Of a DNA stretch of 64,000 bases, positions 1-13,000 are shown piece by piece. The notes beneath the pieces are model-generated. The model was not told the origin of the DNA and searched no databases. It saw nothing but the letters and a program-made list of their open reading frames with translations. Source of the stretch: Tubiluchus corallicola (taxonomy: Eukaryota; Priapulida; Priapulimorpha; Priapulimorphida; Tubiluchidae). The position numbers and the translations under genes are program-made. The stretch is from contig JAQGDQ010000106.1 of assembly GCA_030141605.1 (NCBI GenBank), forward strand, positions 124,001 through 188,000, given 5' to 3'. Numbering within the stretch: position 1 is the stretch's first letter; each line of letters starts with the position of its first letter.

Positions 1-600
1 GCTGACTTCGATGATGTTATTGATAACTTTTCATGGTCACCATTTCAATCATGTTGACCTTTGCCATCGTCATTATTGTAGCTCCCAACCTTACATTACC
101 TCTTATTTTTCCAGTTGTACAACTGCTTATCCGAAAGTTTATGAATTCGAAGTACTTACTAAAAGTAGCTACTTTTGCATCACTTACTGCATTTACAAGG
201 GCATAAAATAGTTAAATTGCACATCAGCCTCTTTAATACTTTTATCAAAGGATTCTAATGGAACACTATGTTGAAGATAGTAGAAAAAGCAGGTCCAGAC
301 AATACATTAATTCTAGTAGCTTAACATTTACAATCGCATAATATGTAATATATTGCCAGACAACAGTTTTTAACAATCTGAGAAAAATTATAGTAAAAAT
401 AACTAAATAAGCCATATAGTATTAAATTCTTAGCCACATGAAATTTTTTTGTGAAGGATCAATCCATTTTTTGATAAGTTTTATTTTGTAGTATTTTGTA
501 ATGATTAATGTGTATATTCTGCTAAATGTAATCTTTTATCTGACAAATTTTATTTATTATTGATTCAAAGTTTTAATATTATTTTTTGCCTTATTTTTAG
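1..600. other. Region upstream of the transporter gene
   Basis: No coding exon is recognisable. The stretch ends in a pyrimidine-rich tract and AG at about 600, a good 3' splice site. The leader of the transporter mRNA is therefore probably spliced, with an upstream non-coding exon here or outside the window. Confidence 0.4.
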
Positions 601-615
601 ATTTTCATTGATACC

Positions 616-636
616 ATGGAAGTTAAGAAACACTGA
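616..636 (+). other. Short upstream ORF before the transporter start
   Basis: An ATG at 616 opens a six-codon frame (MEVKKH, stop TGA at 634-636) that closes 12 bases before the main ATG at 649. It lies in the same putative exon as the main start, just after the splice acceptor at about 600. If transcribed it could lower or regulate initiation at 649. That role is inference; only the frame is seen. Confidence 0.4.
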
Positions 637-648
637 ACTGACATAAGA

Positions 649-3600
649 ATGGCACGTTTGTATCGTCAGGATGGCGGGTGGGCATGGATGGTTCTCATCT
701 CCTGCTTCATTGGACACATCATATTCATTGGCATGTCTTTCTCATATGGTGTTTACTTTGTCATTTTTCGAGATCACTTCGGCAGTGCGGCAAGTCTTAC
801 TTCATGGGTTGGTTCTCTTAATACTGGCTTGCTGTTTGGAGCAGGTAGGCATTTTTGCCAGTTTTTATTAACATAATTTGTTTGCTGTAGCTATGTTGAA
901 AGTTTTCAGAAATTGCTGACATGTGTGCAAGTGAATTTTCTTCTTAGACATGGTGTTTGAAGTAACATGTCACATTTTTTGCAAACTATAATATTGCAGG
1001 TCTTTGCTTTCAGTTGAAAACTGATACAGCTTTAGACCACTTAAATTGTCATTTCAATACCCCAAGAATGATACTTAGTTGGTTACCACAGCAGTTAATA
1101 TTAGTTCATCCGTCTTCATTAGTGTGTAGAGCATTTAAAAAATGTGCAGCTTGGAGTAAAAAATACGACACTAGGCACTGATGGTATGTTTTTTTGTTAC
1201 TTTTAACCTGCTATTTTGCTTAAAGAGGAAGCTTGGACATAGTCGTCAGAGCCAGAATTATGAAAGCTGATTGCCTTACAGTTGAAAAATGTTTCAAATT
1301 ACATGTATATTCCAATGCTTTTATCCATCTGGACAGGGGCTACAATTTAATGTTTGGTTACTTGTATGTATATATATATATTAAATTGCTACATTGTGTT
1401 GCAGCTAGGTAAGAACTAACCTCAACTATGCCACATACTAATCAAAATTGAAAAAAAGATTAATGTACATTGTTAAAAATATATTTTATACGTAGTGTAG
1501 TTATGGAATGTTGGTGATTATAAATGCTTAAATTGCATTGCTAATTAAAATGTGCAACAACCATTGTATGACTTATTTTTAAGTTATTTGTTACTCCCAA
1601 ATAAGAAATTTCAATAATATAGACTGTCACGTTCTTAGGAGATATTTAAGTTTGCAATCTTTTTCTTCAATCCCAGGGCTCGGAATAACATTTGGTACTC
1701 TGCCGGAAACTCAGCTGAAAATAACTTTCTTGACAGCACTTCCTGTGTAAGAATGTTTTAACCGATGTGCTGAAAAAATGGCTTGTCTGCTGAGTTAAGC
1801 TAGCTATTGCTGTTTTTATCATTTTATTTTATATCACACTGTAACTGCCTGCTGTAAAAATTTTGCAAAAAAAGAATTTATTGTTGACACGTTGACAAAG
1901 TTTCAACTACCAGCATGTTCTATTTAGCCTGGTAGTTTGGCTCCTCCTCTCTTCTCTTTGTAGGTATTGTAAGCTAGGCAACTGCAGCTAAGAGGCTAAG
2001 CATTCTGAGATGTTCCTAACAGCCATAAATGTACTCTCAGTAGAATTTACTCCGATTTATGATTGCCACAAATAGTATTTGCAGTTATAAACCTTGCAAG
2101 TTTTATACTCAAGCATGATATTTCCAGATGTTTTGTAAAGCAAGTGTTCGTGTCTTGAATTACTGTATTTGAAGGTCATTTGCTTGTAAATCTATGGAAT
2201 ATGCTCATTTTTTGAACAAAAATCTTTAGTTGTATGTAATTCTGATATTGTATAGTTAGCTTTGAACTGCATTGCAATCCATACCTAATGCCTGTAGCTT
2301 TGATACTTAACTAAGCGAGAAATTAGATAATTGTCATTTATTAACTTACTTCAGTTTTTAACATTCACAGTTTCACATCCTTTTAAATTTCTATGAAATT
2401 TTTGTTGTAATGAATATATTTCATATTGTTCAATGAAATATGAAACATTCATAAAGTGTTTGAATCTATGGAGACAAATTGTCAGAGTCGAGTCAGAAAA
2501 ATGCTGAGTGTGTTTTCAGCTGTGATAGTAAATCAGCCTAAGAAACCATTCCTGTAATTGATAAACTTCATTTTAGTTGCTTTGAATTTCGTAAGAATTT
2601 TGTAAGCTAGCATTAATGTCACATTAAATTTAGCATTAAAATTAGGAGATCGTGTCTCTCAATACAGGGTTATGAAAGATCTTTAGATTTCATGATCACA
2701 ATTATTGTGTAATCTTCTTTCATGCTCTTATGCTAAAAAAGCTAGAAAATAAACAATTTTTGCTGTAACGCCAGGTTTGAGAAGTGGAGTATTGAAACTG
2801 TCCCCACTGGGAGAGTTTGCAGATTTTGAGTAGGACCGAAATCTGAATCTTTCCCAATGACTCATCTGATGACCCTTTCCTTCGGTGGCAATTCTGTATG
2901 TCTGTGCCTTTGTAGACTGTATGGTTTGCAGTTGTTTGTGTGTGGTGTTGATGTCATTTGAGTTTAATTAGATATTCTGAATGTACATTCCAATCAACTA
3001 AATATGTTTTTGTTATTGCAATCTGAATATGCTGAATACTGCAGTTTACATGTTGCTGTGCACAATTTTTTTATTTTATTAGCATTACTACGGCACAAGT
3101 TTACATGTGGCAGATCATTACTGTAGGGATGTCAAAATCAGCAGAAAATGTGCATGTATTTCGAAAAATTTTAAATGTTCAGGTTTAGCATGTGAAACAA
3201 TGCAGTGGTTTGGGGGATACGATGTAGAGAGTTAAATACATTTACCAGATAGTTCTTGTCAGAATTTTCACTATCTTGGTTTCAAAAACTTCATTTCGTG
3301 AATCGGGGAATCAACCATTTCAAAACAACTACATTTACTCATTTTAAAAAGGCATCCAGTTGAGACAATATTGATCTTTGTTAAAAGTTCATAGACACAG
3401 ACTGACTTTACCCGAAAAATTTAGGGTCTACTTCGAGTCGGGAATTGCCTCACCCCGCTCCTTGACAAAAAAATGCCCGGATTTTGGGCACTTCAATTGG
3501 CGGCATAAGGAAATCTTCAGATTTCCGTTTATGAAAAGTATTACTTTTTTTCTTTCGTCATTTCGTTGGTGCCAGAAAAATTTGCTGACAGCCAGAAAAA

Positions 3601-6600
3601 AATGTGTTTGCCTGAATCTGGGGGGGGGGTTGTGGCCCCCTGGCTCGTATGCCTATGTTTATAGATGCGAGTACACTGCGGTAACATTTTAAAAATTAAC
3701 GTAATTTACGTTTGTTTGTTTGTGTAGGTCCAATTGCAAGTGTACTGCTAAACCTGCTTGGTTGCCGACCTACAATCATCATTGGAGGCTTCCTTGCTGC
3801 AGCAGGCTTTGTAGCAAGTTACTTTGCTACAGATATTTACCATCTGATTATAACTTTTGGACTTACTTCAGGTGAGTGATTTCAATGATGCCTTTCAGCT
3901 ATTAATGCTAGCAGGAGCTTGCTTGTTCAAAAGCAAGATTGTTTATCTTCTGCAAGAGCTATAAATTTTTTTCTGTAAATTCTGTTTAATTTGCTTTCCA
4001 AAATTTTGCACTTTTCATTGTAAGGCTCTTAGTGTGAAATTTGGGGTTTGTAAGCCCCAAGATCTAGTAAGCTGAAAGAATGAAAATTTGAAATTATTGC
4101 ATAGTCTCCATCCTACAGCATCCTAAGAAAAGCTGTATTTATGCTAATTTAACATAACCAGCTATTGACTATTTTTGCTTCTTTGTATAGGCCTGTCCAT
4201 TTAAGACTGCTCAGTCATATGATTCACACTTTCATTCGTCGCACCGAAAAGCTTATCTAGCCATAGACATCATTTTTATTTAGATCAATTAACACAGATG
4301 ATGATCACGATGATGCTGATGACTTTCTATATAAAAATTGCCATATATATACATATATATATATATATGTATATACGTGTATGGGAATTTTTACGTACAA
4401 ATCATCAGCATCATCATTATCATCATTGTCGTCATTGTATATATACACACACACATGTGTGCGTGTGTTTGTGTGTGTGTGCGCATGTGTGCATGTGTAT
4501 ACTATATACACACACACTCATGCACGTACACACACATGCGCACGCACGCACACACCCACACTAGGCCTCATGCCAAATATTTATGAATGGTGATAACAGT
4601 GATATTTGTATAAACGATGATGCGGTGCAGTTATAGCTGTCTAGTCTTGACTTTTCAGACTTCATAGAAAAAAAATATTTCAAAGCTCAAAATCCAATTA
4701 TTGTAATATTACGTTAGGCTTTGCATTTTCTTTTGTATGACTACATTTTCTTCTTTAAGCCTTGACGTCTTATGTCATAAGCCTAAATTTTGCATTTGCC
4801 TTTGCATGATTTTGGTTTAATTTTTTTCAGTTTTATACCTGTAATGTACAATTAAATGTGACTCTAATCTGAGGAAAACTGCCCTTTCAACATCCCAAAC
4901 AATAGTTCAATAATTTATTGCTGCACAACCCTTTTCATTTCTGAAAACAGGAATTGACACGAAATATTATTTTACTACAATGGTATTATGCAGTAAATAA
5001 TTCTTATTTATTTGCAGGCCTTGGATTTGGTATTAGTTATACACCTTGTGTCGTAATGGTATCAAGTTACTTCAACAGATGGCGATACCTTGCTACTGCT
5101 CTGGCCTGCAGCGGAGGTGGTGTAGGCTGCATCCTGTTTGCCATCATCTTTAATAAATGCAGTGAAGCATATTCATGGCAGGGTTCAATGTTAATCAATG
5201 GAGGAATAGCGCTCAATCTCGTACTGTGTGGAGTCATCATGAAACCACTGCCAGCAGCCGCAAAGACTAAAATGAAAGTGTGCGATGTGTCACTGTTTTA
5301 TGACGCAAAGATGTTCATGTTCGCATTCAGCATGCTTTGCTGGAATATTGGTTCTATCTCAGTTTATGTAATTATCGCAGACTATCTCATGGAGACCGGT
5401 GTATTACTTGATAAAGCTGTATACATTTACACCGTTATAGGTATTGCTAATACCATAGGTCGTCCTTCCGCTGGACTCACAGCTTTGTTCCCCCAATTTC
5501 ATTATGGGAATCATTGGGTTTACACCGTGTCTATAGCAATATACGGTGTAGCCACTCTGTTATTTAATCTCGATTCAACATATGGTATATATGCTTTATT
5601 CGCTGCTATTTTTGGGTTTTTCTTTGGCAGTCAGTTGGGTGCCATTGCAAACATAATCATTGATCTGTTTGGAATGGATAAGTTTAATAACAGCTACGGG
5701 TATCTGATGTTTGCACAAGGTGTGGGAAACATCATCGGACCACCAATTGCAGGTAAGCCCTAGATTTTCTATTTTTTTACATTGATCCGCATCGTTGTTT
5801 CGCTTAGCTTTCTTATCAGAAATTCTTGTGAACTATAGGAAATTAGTATGTAATTGATGCTATACGGCATTTGTAATTCTAATTTATTGTGTCTCTGTGA
5901 TGAAGATTTGGCTTGCAGTTGCAGGAGTTCTGAAGTTCATAAGTGATAAGTTTTGTTTTGGTCATATCTTGTTATTCGCGCATTCCACATTTACAGTGTT
6001 CCTGGCTGACAACCATCATTTTTTCTGGCACTAATGTTTTAAAAATGATGTATTGATGATGGTTACTCATTCCAAGTTAGTTTTTTCATAAAAGTCTGGC
6101 AAAGTAAGTTCAGTACAATATTGAATATAACTTGTGCCTGATACACATTAACATTAATATTAACCTGTTTAGAATAGTCCTGCTTTAAGTTTTTTGAAAA
6201 TGCTGAACCATTAATATTCATGTGTTTGGCTGGATAATAACCGGCTGCTGCTAGCAATCTTTATGGCTTTTAGCTAGTCACTTTAGCAATTCATGCTGGA
6301 TAATGGTGATGCACAATTGCACATCTAGTACGTGGCAATTGCTTTGGGCACTACTGGCCAGTGTTCACTGTCCACAATGTAAAAATCATCCTCTTTTGTA
6401 ATTTGTAAAGGCCGGTGTTGTTTGTTTATTGATAGTTTGTATTAAAGCTTCTGTTGTTTTGCAAAGGTGCATTGCGTGATATGACACAAGATTACATGGT
6501 TTCGTTCGTATTTGCTGGCTGCGCGAGTTTGCTTGGAGCAGCAGTTCTTGTGGTCATCTACTTTGTGGATAAGTCGCAGCGACGGTTTGAAGTCCACCAT

Positions 6601-6678
6601 CCTGTGCCAGGAGATGAACCTTTGGAAAAAGAGCATGAGCTTCAAGAAATGGCACCAATGGCCACAGTGGAAATTTAA
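649..6678 (+). CDS. Monocarboxylate transporter family (SLC16/MFS) protein, 4 exons
   Basis: Exons 649-844, 3728-3871, 5018-5752 and 6467-6678 join in frame with GT-AG introns to 428 residues; stop TAA at 6676. The SLC16 signature DGGWAW is at residues 8-13, at the start of TM1. The second family motif (YFNRWRYLATALACSGGGVG) is at 131-150. The rest is alternating hydrophobic segments that fit a 12-TM major facilitator protein of the plasma membrane. The cytosolic loop between TM6 and TM7 is unusually short, about 15 residues. In TM8 the conserved Arg is present (R262), but the Asp that pairs with it in proton-coupled lactate carriers (D302/R306 of MCT1) is Asn (N258) here. That pattern is commoner in the orphan and non-lactate members, so lactate/H+ transport should not be assumed. 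The C-terminal tail is short and acidic. Substrate is unknown; the family assignment is firm. Confidence 0.93.
4297..4440. repeat. Imperfect palindrome built on ATG/TA repeats
   Basis: GATGATGCTGATGA at about 4311 is answered by TCATCAGCATCATC at about 4407. Inside them, TATAAAAATTGCCATATATA faces TATACGTGTATGGGAATTTTTA, around an AT-dinucleotide centre near 4355. Arms are roughly 55-60 bases. It lies in transporter intron 2 and could fold as a hairpin or cruciform. Confidence 0.7.
4441..4565. repeat. GT/AC microsatellite forming a second palindrome
   Basis: A GT-rich half (about 4452-4500) is followed by an AC-rich half (about 4507-4560) around the centre GTATACTATATACA. The two halves are roughly reverse complements. 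It directly abuts the preceding palindrome. The open frames seen through it are low-complexity artefacts. Confidence 0.75.
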
Positions 6679-7117
6679 AAATGTTTCTCAAAGCAGAACA
6701 AAAAACAAATCAGTGGCCTGGTTATTACCAATATTCCTTGTTAGAATGATGTTGTTTAGGCTGAAAAGAAAATATATACAGTGACATTTGCTTCTCGCTA
6801 AATTAGAAAAATGTACCTTATCTCACAAAACTTTAAGTTTAATCACTAACTGTAACTTTAATTGTATTACAGGAAATTTTACAGGAAATGTTTCACCAGT
6901 GTTCAGAAATTGCATCAGTAAAACTAGGCAAAAACAGTTATCCAACAAGTTCAGATGCTACATCACAATTATCTTTTAATAGATATTTTATGCAGTAAGT
7001 GCAGTCTGAGAAATGAAACATGGTGATTGATACGAGTACCTGAAATTGTTTAGGTATAGCTCACTATATTTGTGTTTGTAGGACGTTTTGTATGCTAGAA
7101 ACTGGTGCTAAGCCTTG

Positions 7118-7123
7118 AATAAA
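7118..7123 (+). terminator. Candidate polyadenylation signal of the transporter gene
   Basis: AATAAA lies 440 bases after the stop codon, in an AT-rich 3' region with no competing exon. Distance and hexamer fit a 3' UTR end; no cleavage site can be seen directly. Confidence 0.35.
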
Positions 7124-10048
7124 CTAGCAACAATAAGGTATCACTTCCATTTTAGATGTATTGAAAAGTTTTACAACATTTCAATTTGCACCCTCCCTTT
7201 CATTGAGCGATGACGCTGTTTGATTAATGTTGATGATAATCATGGTTAATGCATTTAGTCAAGTGTGTTGTTCTTATTTATGCTGTTAAGCTACTGGTGC
7301 TTAGTATAGGTAAGGCTTGGGTATTCTTTTTAATCATGAGCCAGCAAGGTGTTTTTAGGGTCAGTTTCAATTTGTGTACCACCTCATGAAATTAAATGCC
7401 AAATGAGAATAGGCCTTGTTCACTGTTGAGATCTGACTGATCTATTTTTTAATGATACGTTGGCCTAAATTAATTTAATTATTAGTAATAGATACTAAAT
7501 GGTTTCGTGATAGTTGTTTGATTTATTTAGATAACACTTGTCTTGCCGTTTGTTGTTTATTGTTTTTATGCTATTATTGTTATCAGTTATTGTCATTTCA
7601 TTATGATATTTTTGTTAAATTACCATTATAGCTGTTAAAGCTATGCAACTTACCGAGCTTGTTTAATGTGTTCATGCTTGACAAATTTTCAAATCATAGA
7701 TGGCTGCATTATGTTTACTATAGGCCTAACTTTTGTTCGTTATTTGTGGGAAAGAAATTTAGATCATGGGTTAGGCAACTGTCCAAGTTTTGTGGCTGCC
7801 AAAGGCTTAACTATTTTTCTTTTACTCAAGACAAAAATGAGTGTATTTTCAGTAGAAAAGAATTCACAATAAAAAAATCTTGAACTAATTTATGTAATTA
7901 TGGAACTAAGTTAAAAAATGTAAAATTCATGAAGGCTTATCAGACTGGCAGTGTTTACAATGGTTTACACTATCTGTCCATTTTAGCCGGCATGCTTGAG
8001 CAGAGATATGCAAGTATATAAAAAAACTTGCAATGAGAGGGTGTTTTCATTGATGAGTGGCTTGCGTTATCTTTCCTGTATTAAACTATTTGTTGTACTA
8101 ACTTAGTTTACCAAAAATGTGATGCTAACAAGACATGCTGGACCTAGTGATGCATAACATCTTATGCCAGTTGCAGTTATATTGACAGTAGATTTAGCTA
8201 GATGGTATGATTATTGCATTTTTTTACTATACTATGCTTGACAGTAGCTAACTAGTGTTTTGTTTCTTACCAATTTATTAACTTATTTATTACTGGTATG
8301 AATCAGTATTAAACTGTGCTTTGAAGAACTTTAATGCATTTGGTGTGAATGTATGGCCACCATAAACCATTACTGTTTGCTCAATTGCTTATCTATGTTG
8401 ATTATCAGTTGTGTCATTGAAGTTGGAGGAAGACGTGGTATCTTACTTCGTAACTTGTGCGTCAAACATTTGCAAATGTGTGTGTGCATTATAAGGCTTG
8501 TTGTTTACTGGCACTAATCTAAAATCACATTTTGCAAATATTGAGCTTCAGTTGTATAAAAAAGGATAATTACATCAAGTGGCGGCAAAAAGTGCGCTGA
8601 AGTTTTGGTTGTGATATTATAGGAAGGAAAAGAATCTCTCGAAAATTACCACACTGGTGTTGTGTAATGTGTATACGTATGTATAAGAACCAAAAAATTT
8701 TAAGTAATTTTCTTAGATTTTTCTAGAGATACACGTCTTAAATCAAGATGTCAAAAAAGTAAACGTCGAACAAGTTTCGCACATCATCATTGTTAAAATT
8801 TGAAGCAAGTGCTCTATGTCCAGGGTCCACCCTTTTCAATGTAAACTAGGTAAAGGTATTTCTTCAAACAGCTGATACAGTTTTCTCACTTCTCTAAAGG
8901 GCATTTGGTCCCCGCGCTTAACAATTTTTGCTTTTCTTCCTCTGCTTCAAACGACTCCCAGTAGCCATTGTACACTTTCTTTTTAAGGGAGCTCCAGATA
9001 TTGTCTAGATGATCAAGTCCCATTTATTTTTATTGACAACAAATATCTATCAGTATTTTACTTTCTGTGGTGAAGACTGTGATGCAAACTTGCTAATTTC
9101 TTTACTGTTCTGTTGTTGTGTAATGAGAGTGTTATACGTCAACGCTTACAAACTTGTAACATTCACTGCCACAAGCTAATGCATTGAACTTCCCCTTTGA
9201 AATTTCGATTTTGTAGATCACTTGCTTCTCATATTTTTCCAGTTATAACTTCAGCACGTTTTTTCTGCACCACGATTCTCAACCTTGAGGAAGGGATCTC
9301 AAATGTCGATAAGTGGGCATTAGCAGTGTTTGTGAAATGAATGTAATACCCCTTATAGCATTCTTAGAAAAAACATTCGTAGCAATAATTTGTCTTGAGA
9401 AAAGTTGCTGCTGCGAAAGGTGATATAAAGACATTGTTGAAATTTGTTGTTTGCAGTTGAACTTTAGAAATCGTCTGTAGCTTTGCTTACTGTGAAAAAT
9501 AAACAATATAAAGCATCAGTTATTTTGGTTCGAGAGTTTTTTTAGATTTTACTCCACCCGAACTACAGTAGATGGAAACAAAAACAATGTTTACTTGAAA
9601 AAAAGTTTATAAGGACAACAACTGTAAAAATAACAGCAGAGGTTTCAGTGTGCTGTTGTAAAAAGTTAGTTTTTTGTAAGGACAAATGTTCACTAATGAC
9701 TTTAGTTTTCACTAACTGCCAGACAAAGCTACACTAAATGTCCAAACAAAATCAGAATTTTGCAATACTGTAGCTAATCATGATAATATCTGTGAAACTC
9801 GTACAAGCATACTAATAGCCCTAGTGACCAATGACCACCATTTCTGGGAAGCGCATTCATTGCTAGATTTGCTTGAATTCCAACATTTTCAAGCTCTTAA
9901 TGTATATTTAGGAAGTGCTCCCTGAATTGTGAGTAAAACACATTAAAGGGTAAATAAATATTTTTTAATACAAAAATGTGGCTTTGTGTTGTATGGAACA
10001 GGCTTTCTGGATTTAAGGATAAGTTGCTGAATGTTGCAAGCCGTCGCG
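7124..10048. other. Intergenic space between two convergent genes
   Basis: AT-rich sequence between the 3' end of the transporter (+) and the 3' end of EFCAB2 (-). I see no coding exon, RNA gene or clear repeat. Part must be 3' UTR of one or both genes. Confidence 0.5.
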
Positions 10049-13000
10049 TCAAGAGTTGTCCTCAACAACAAGCATTGCAGAGAATCGCTTTAAATCTACC
10101 ATTCCAGTTTCCTGATCGACCACTGCAGACAACGTTTCTTCGATCTCTTCTTTATTAAATGGTTCGCCTAAAAACAGTACTCTAGATGTAGCACTGAAGC
10201 TTAAACAATTTATCTTACATAAAATAACAAAAATAGTTGATATTACGTAACAAATCTCATGATTGTATTTAATTTTAGCTATCCCTAATGGCATTAAACT
10301 GGGATATTTCAGTCTTGTTTAATCATGTCACAATCTGGAGCAAAAAATGCAAACCATTAAGTGGTGTACAAACTGATACTACTCTGCAATTCCATACTTT
10401 GAATTAAGCATTTTTATAAGTGTAGTTACCTTCGGTAGTCAATAAATGGGTCAGTTCTTCAACCGTAAAAACTCCCTTGCTTTCCGGATCTATGACATGA
10501 AAAGCTTTCAGTATTTTGTCTTCTGGAGCAGGACTCAACCTGATGAAACGAATAGCTAGTAAAAACTGATGAAGAAATTGACACATGATCACTGCATGCA
10601 ATATTAGTTCTCTACTATGTTAGAGTGACAAGAATAAACATCTCGTCATCTTACCTTCTTTCCATTAATATTTGAGTCATCACAGGCAGAAACTTTTGAT
10701 ATTTGACGTAACCAGGTGGATCATCTTCCTCTACCTATTATAGTAATTGCATTAACATAAGACCTGACATCCTCAAATGCCTCTAATAACACTACCTGGT
10801 GATGCCACCTCACGTCCGATTTCACTCATGAATATTACGGCATTACTTGTGGGTAAAATTACAAATCGCACTAATGAACAACAATGCTAACTAAGGTTTT
10901 TAGATTTCATAGATTAAGGTTTCTAGGAAGAATTCTAGTCTTGCAGTATTGCTAGATACCCTCCATGGACTTATTTTCATTGTGTTAATCTATAGATGCT
11001 ATTAACAGATATCTATTAATATATACTTGTGCACTCGCAAGTAATTCGTTAGCTCTTTAAATTGAAGAAATCATTGAATTAAGTGAAAACTGGGTTACAT
11101 AATTTGAAAATTTTGAAATGCTGAATACAGTAGAAACATATTACAAAGAAATAATACTCTTAAATAGTAATTACAATAATATTTTGAAAGTAGAATTTTA
11201 ATGACAGCATATACATTCTAATAGATAGGCACCAAAAGTGAAAACTTGTTAAGTGCTAACATAGAAAAGCAAGTTCAATTAATTAAGCAAAAACTGACAA
11301 AAAACAAAGGATTAGTAAACCGTTTAAAAGGAGCAAAATGGTGGAAACAGGGACAGAGATGGTGGATAAAAGAATGTTCAAGGAAAGAAAGGTTGTTTGA
11401 GAAGACTCCTCTCAGTGACCCCAAGAAGGTGTTCAGAATTCGATTAAAAGACATGGCTACGACTAATGTATCACACAGATACAGGGGTTTGTTGAAAAGA
11501 CCTAGCTTATATAAGCGGCAAAAAAGTTTTGTTTAAGAGAAGATTTAAAGCTGCGAATGCTGCATTGACTTTTATTGTTTATGGGTAGCGAGTTCCATAA
11601 TTTGGAAGCACTATAGCTAATGAAATATTTTGCAATATTTGTTCTACAATAATGATTTTATCTTGTATTAAACAACTTAACATTGTTAATTATAGGATTC
11701 TTTAAGAGTGAGGGGAAGAGATCATTATTGGTTTGATAAACAAAAATTGTAAGAAATTAGATCATCAGTGGATAGAATTCTGTAGTCGCTATAATGCGTT
11801 CCACTTACTAGATTAAATTTAGGAAGTTTATAAAGGGTGCATATGAATTTACGCTTCAAGCTATGAAGTGAGTTCAAATTAGTCTTGTATGTACTACCTC
11901 AATGCATATTAACTCAGAAAGACATGGTAAGATCAGTGTGTTATACAAAGTTATTGAGTGAATCGAAGTTAAAGAATTTTGCCTAGTTATTATCCAAGAC
12001 TAGGTGTATATGCATATGCTTATGCACACAGGAGTTGATTGGAGTTTCAGCTCTGATATTTGTAAACAGCAAATCCAAATTAACCACATCCTAATAGTGG
12101 ATTTAAATGTAGATAAAATTTAAGCAAACTTGCAAAACTATATGACACATACAAGACTGGTGCAAAAAACATGAAGAACTTTTAGCCACTAAAAGGAGTT
12201 AACAGACTTCACACAAGTTAATGCAGTGTGTTTACATATACTATAGGAATGCATGGAGATTTAAATCAAGTACCCTAAAAAAATAAACTTTTAGAATACT
12301 TTACTTCTGCTAAAATATCTTGCAATTCGTACTCTGTGGGACAGCAGTTCAGTGATCGAATTATGGTGCCAATTTCCCTGTAAGATACGACATAATTGAA
12401 ATAATTACACATATTTTTAGTAAATAATTTGACATTGCAATTCATACAAGCCACACAATGTATACACACATTTTAGTAGAATGCAGTAGTATTATACAAA
12501 GTGTTCCTAAAGAAACAATGCAGCAAAAAAAGGACAAAATGAACATGGACGTCTGCATCTTGACATCAAAATTTCCGTACTATATTGGTATATAAGTTAG
12601 TATGAATTCATATGCTGATTGAACTTTGTATGATGTAGATGATATTGACATGTTTTACGGCATTTGTTAGTGAACCAGCTCTTTTGAAACACCCTGTATA
12701 TACACTATATTCAGTAACAGTTTCAGACAAGAATAAAAATTTTATATGAAAATGCATGTAAACCAAATATTTTGCTCGTACCTAACATCAAACATTCAGC
12801 TAAGTTGTCAGTCTCCTAGTATTTTTCTTATTTATATTAACAGGGAAGATGTGTAAATTAATAAGTTATACTAAAGGAAGTAAACACAATAGCGCATACA
12901 TGTTGTTCAGCAAATGCTGTCGTTTTTAGCCACGTTTAGCAATTTTTGGATTCCCATGTTTAACTGTTCATTTCAGGCCATTACACAAAAGTTCTTGGAG

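Noticed and set aside
3400-3660. Stretch with a run of nine G and a GGCCCCCTGG motif in transporter intron 1
   Set aside because: Looks like a degraded transposon end, but no partner terminus or coding remnant was found.
4298-4593. Several overlapping His/Tyr/Thr-rich open frames on both strands
   Set aside because: They are translations of AT and GT/AC microsatellites inside an intron.
11246-11536. 96-codon basic open frame on the + strand in an EFCAB2 intron
   Set aside because: Considered as a LINE or nested-gene piece, but neither it nor the following 500 bases gave a recognisable ordered set of motifs.
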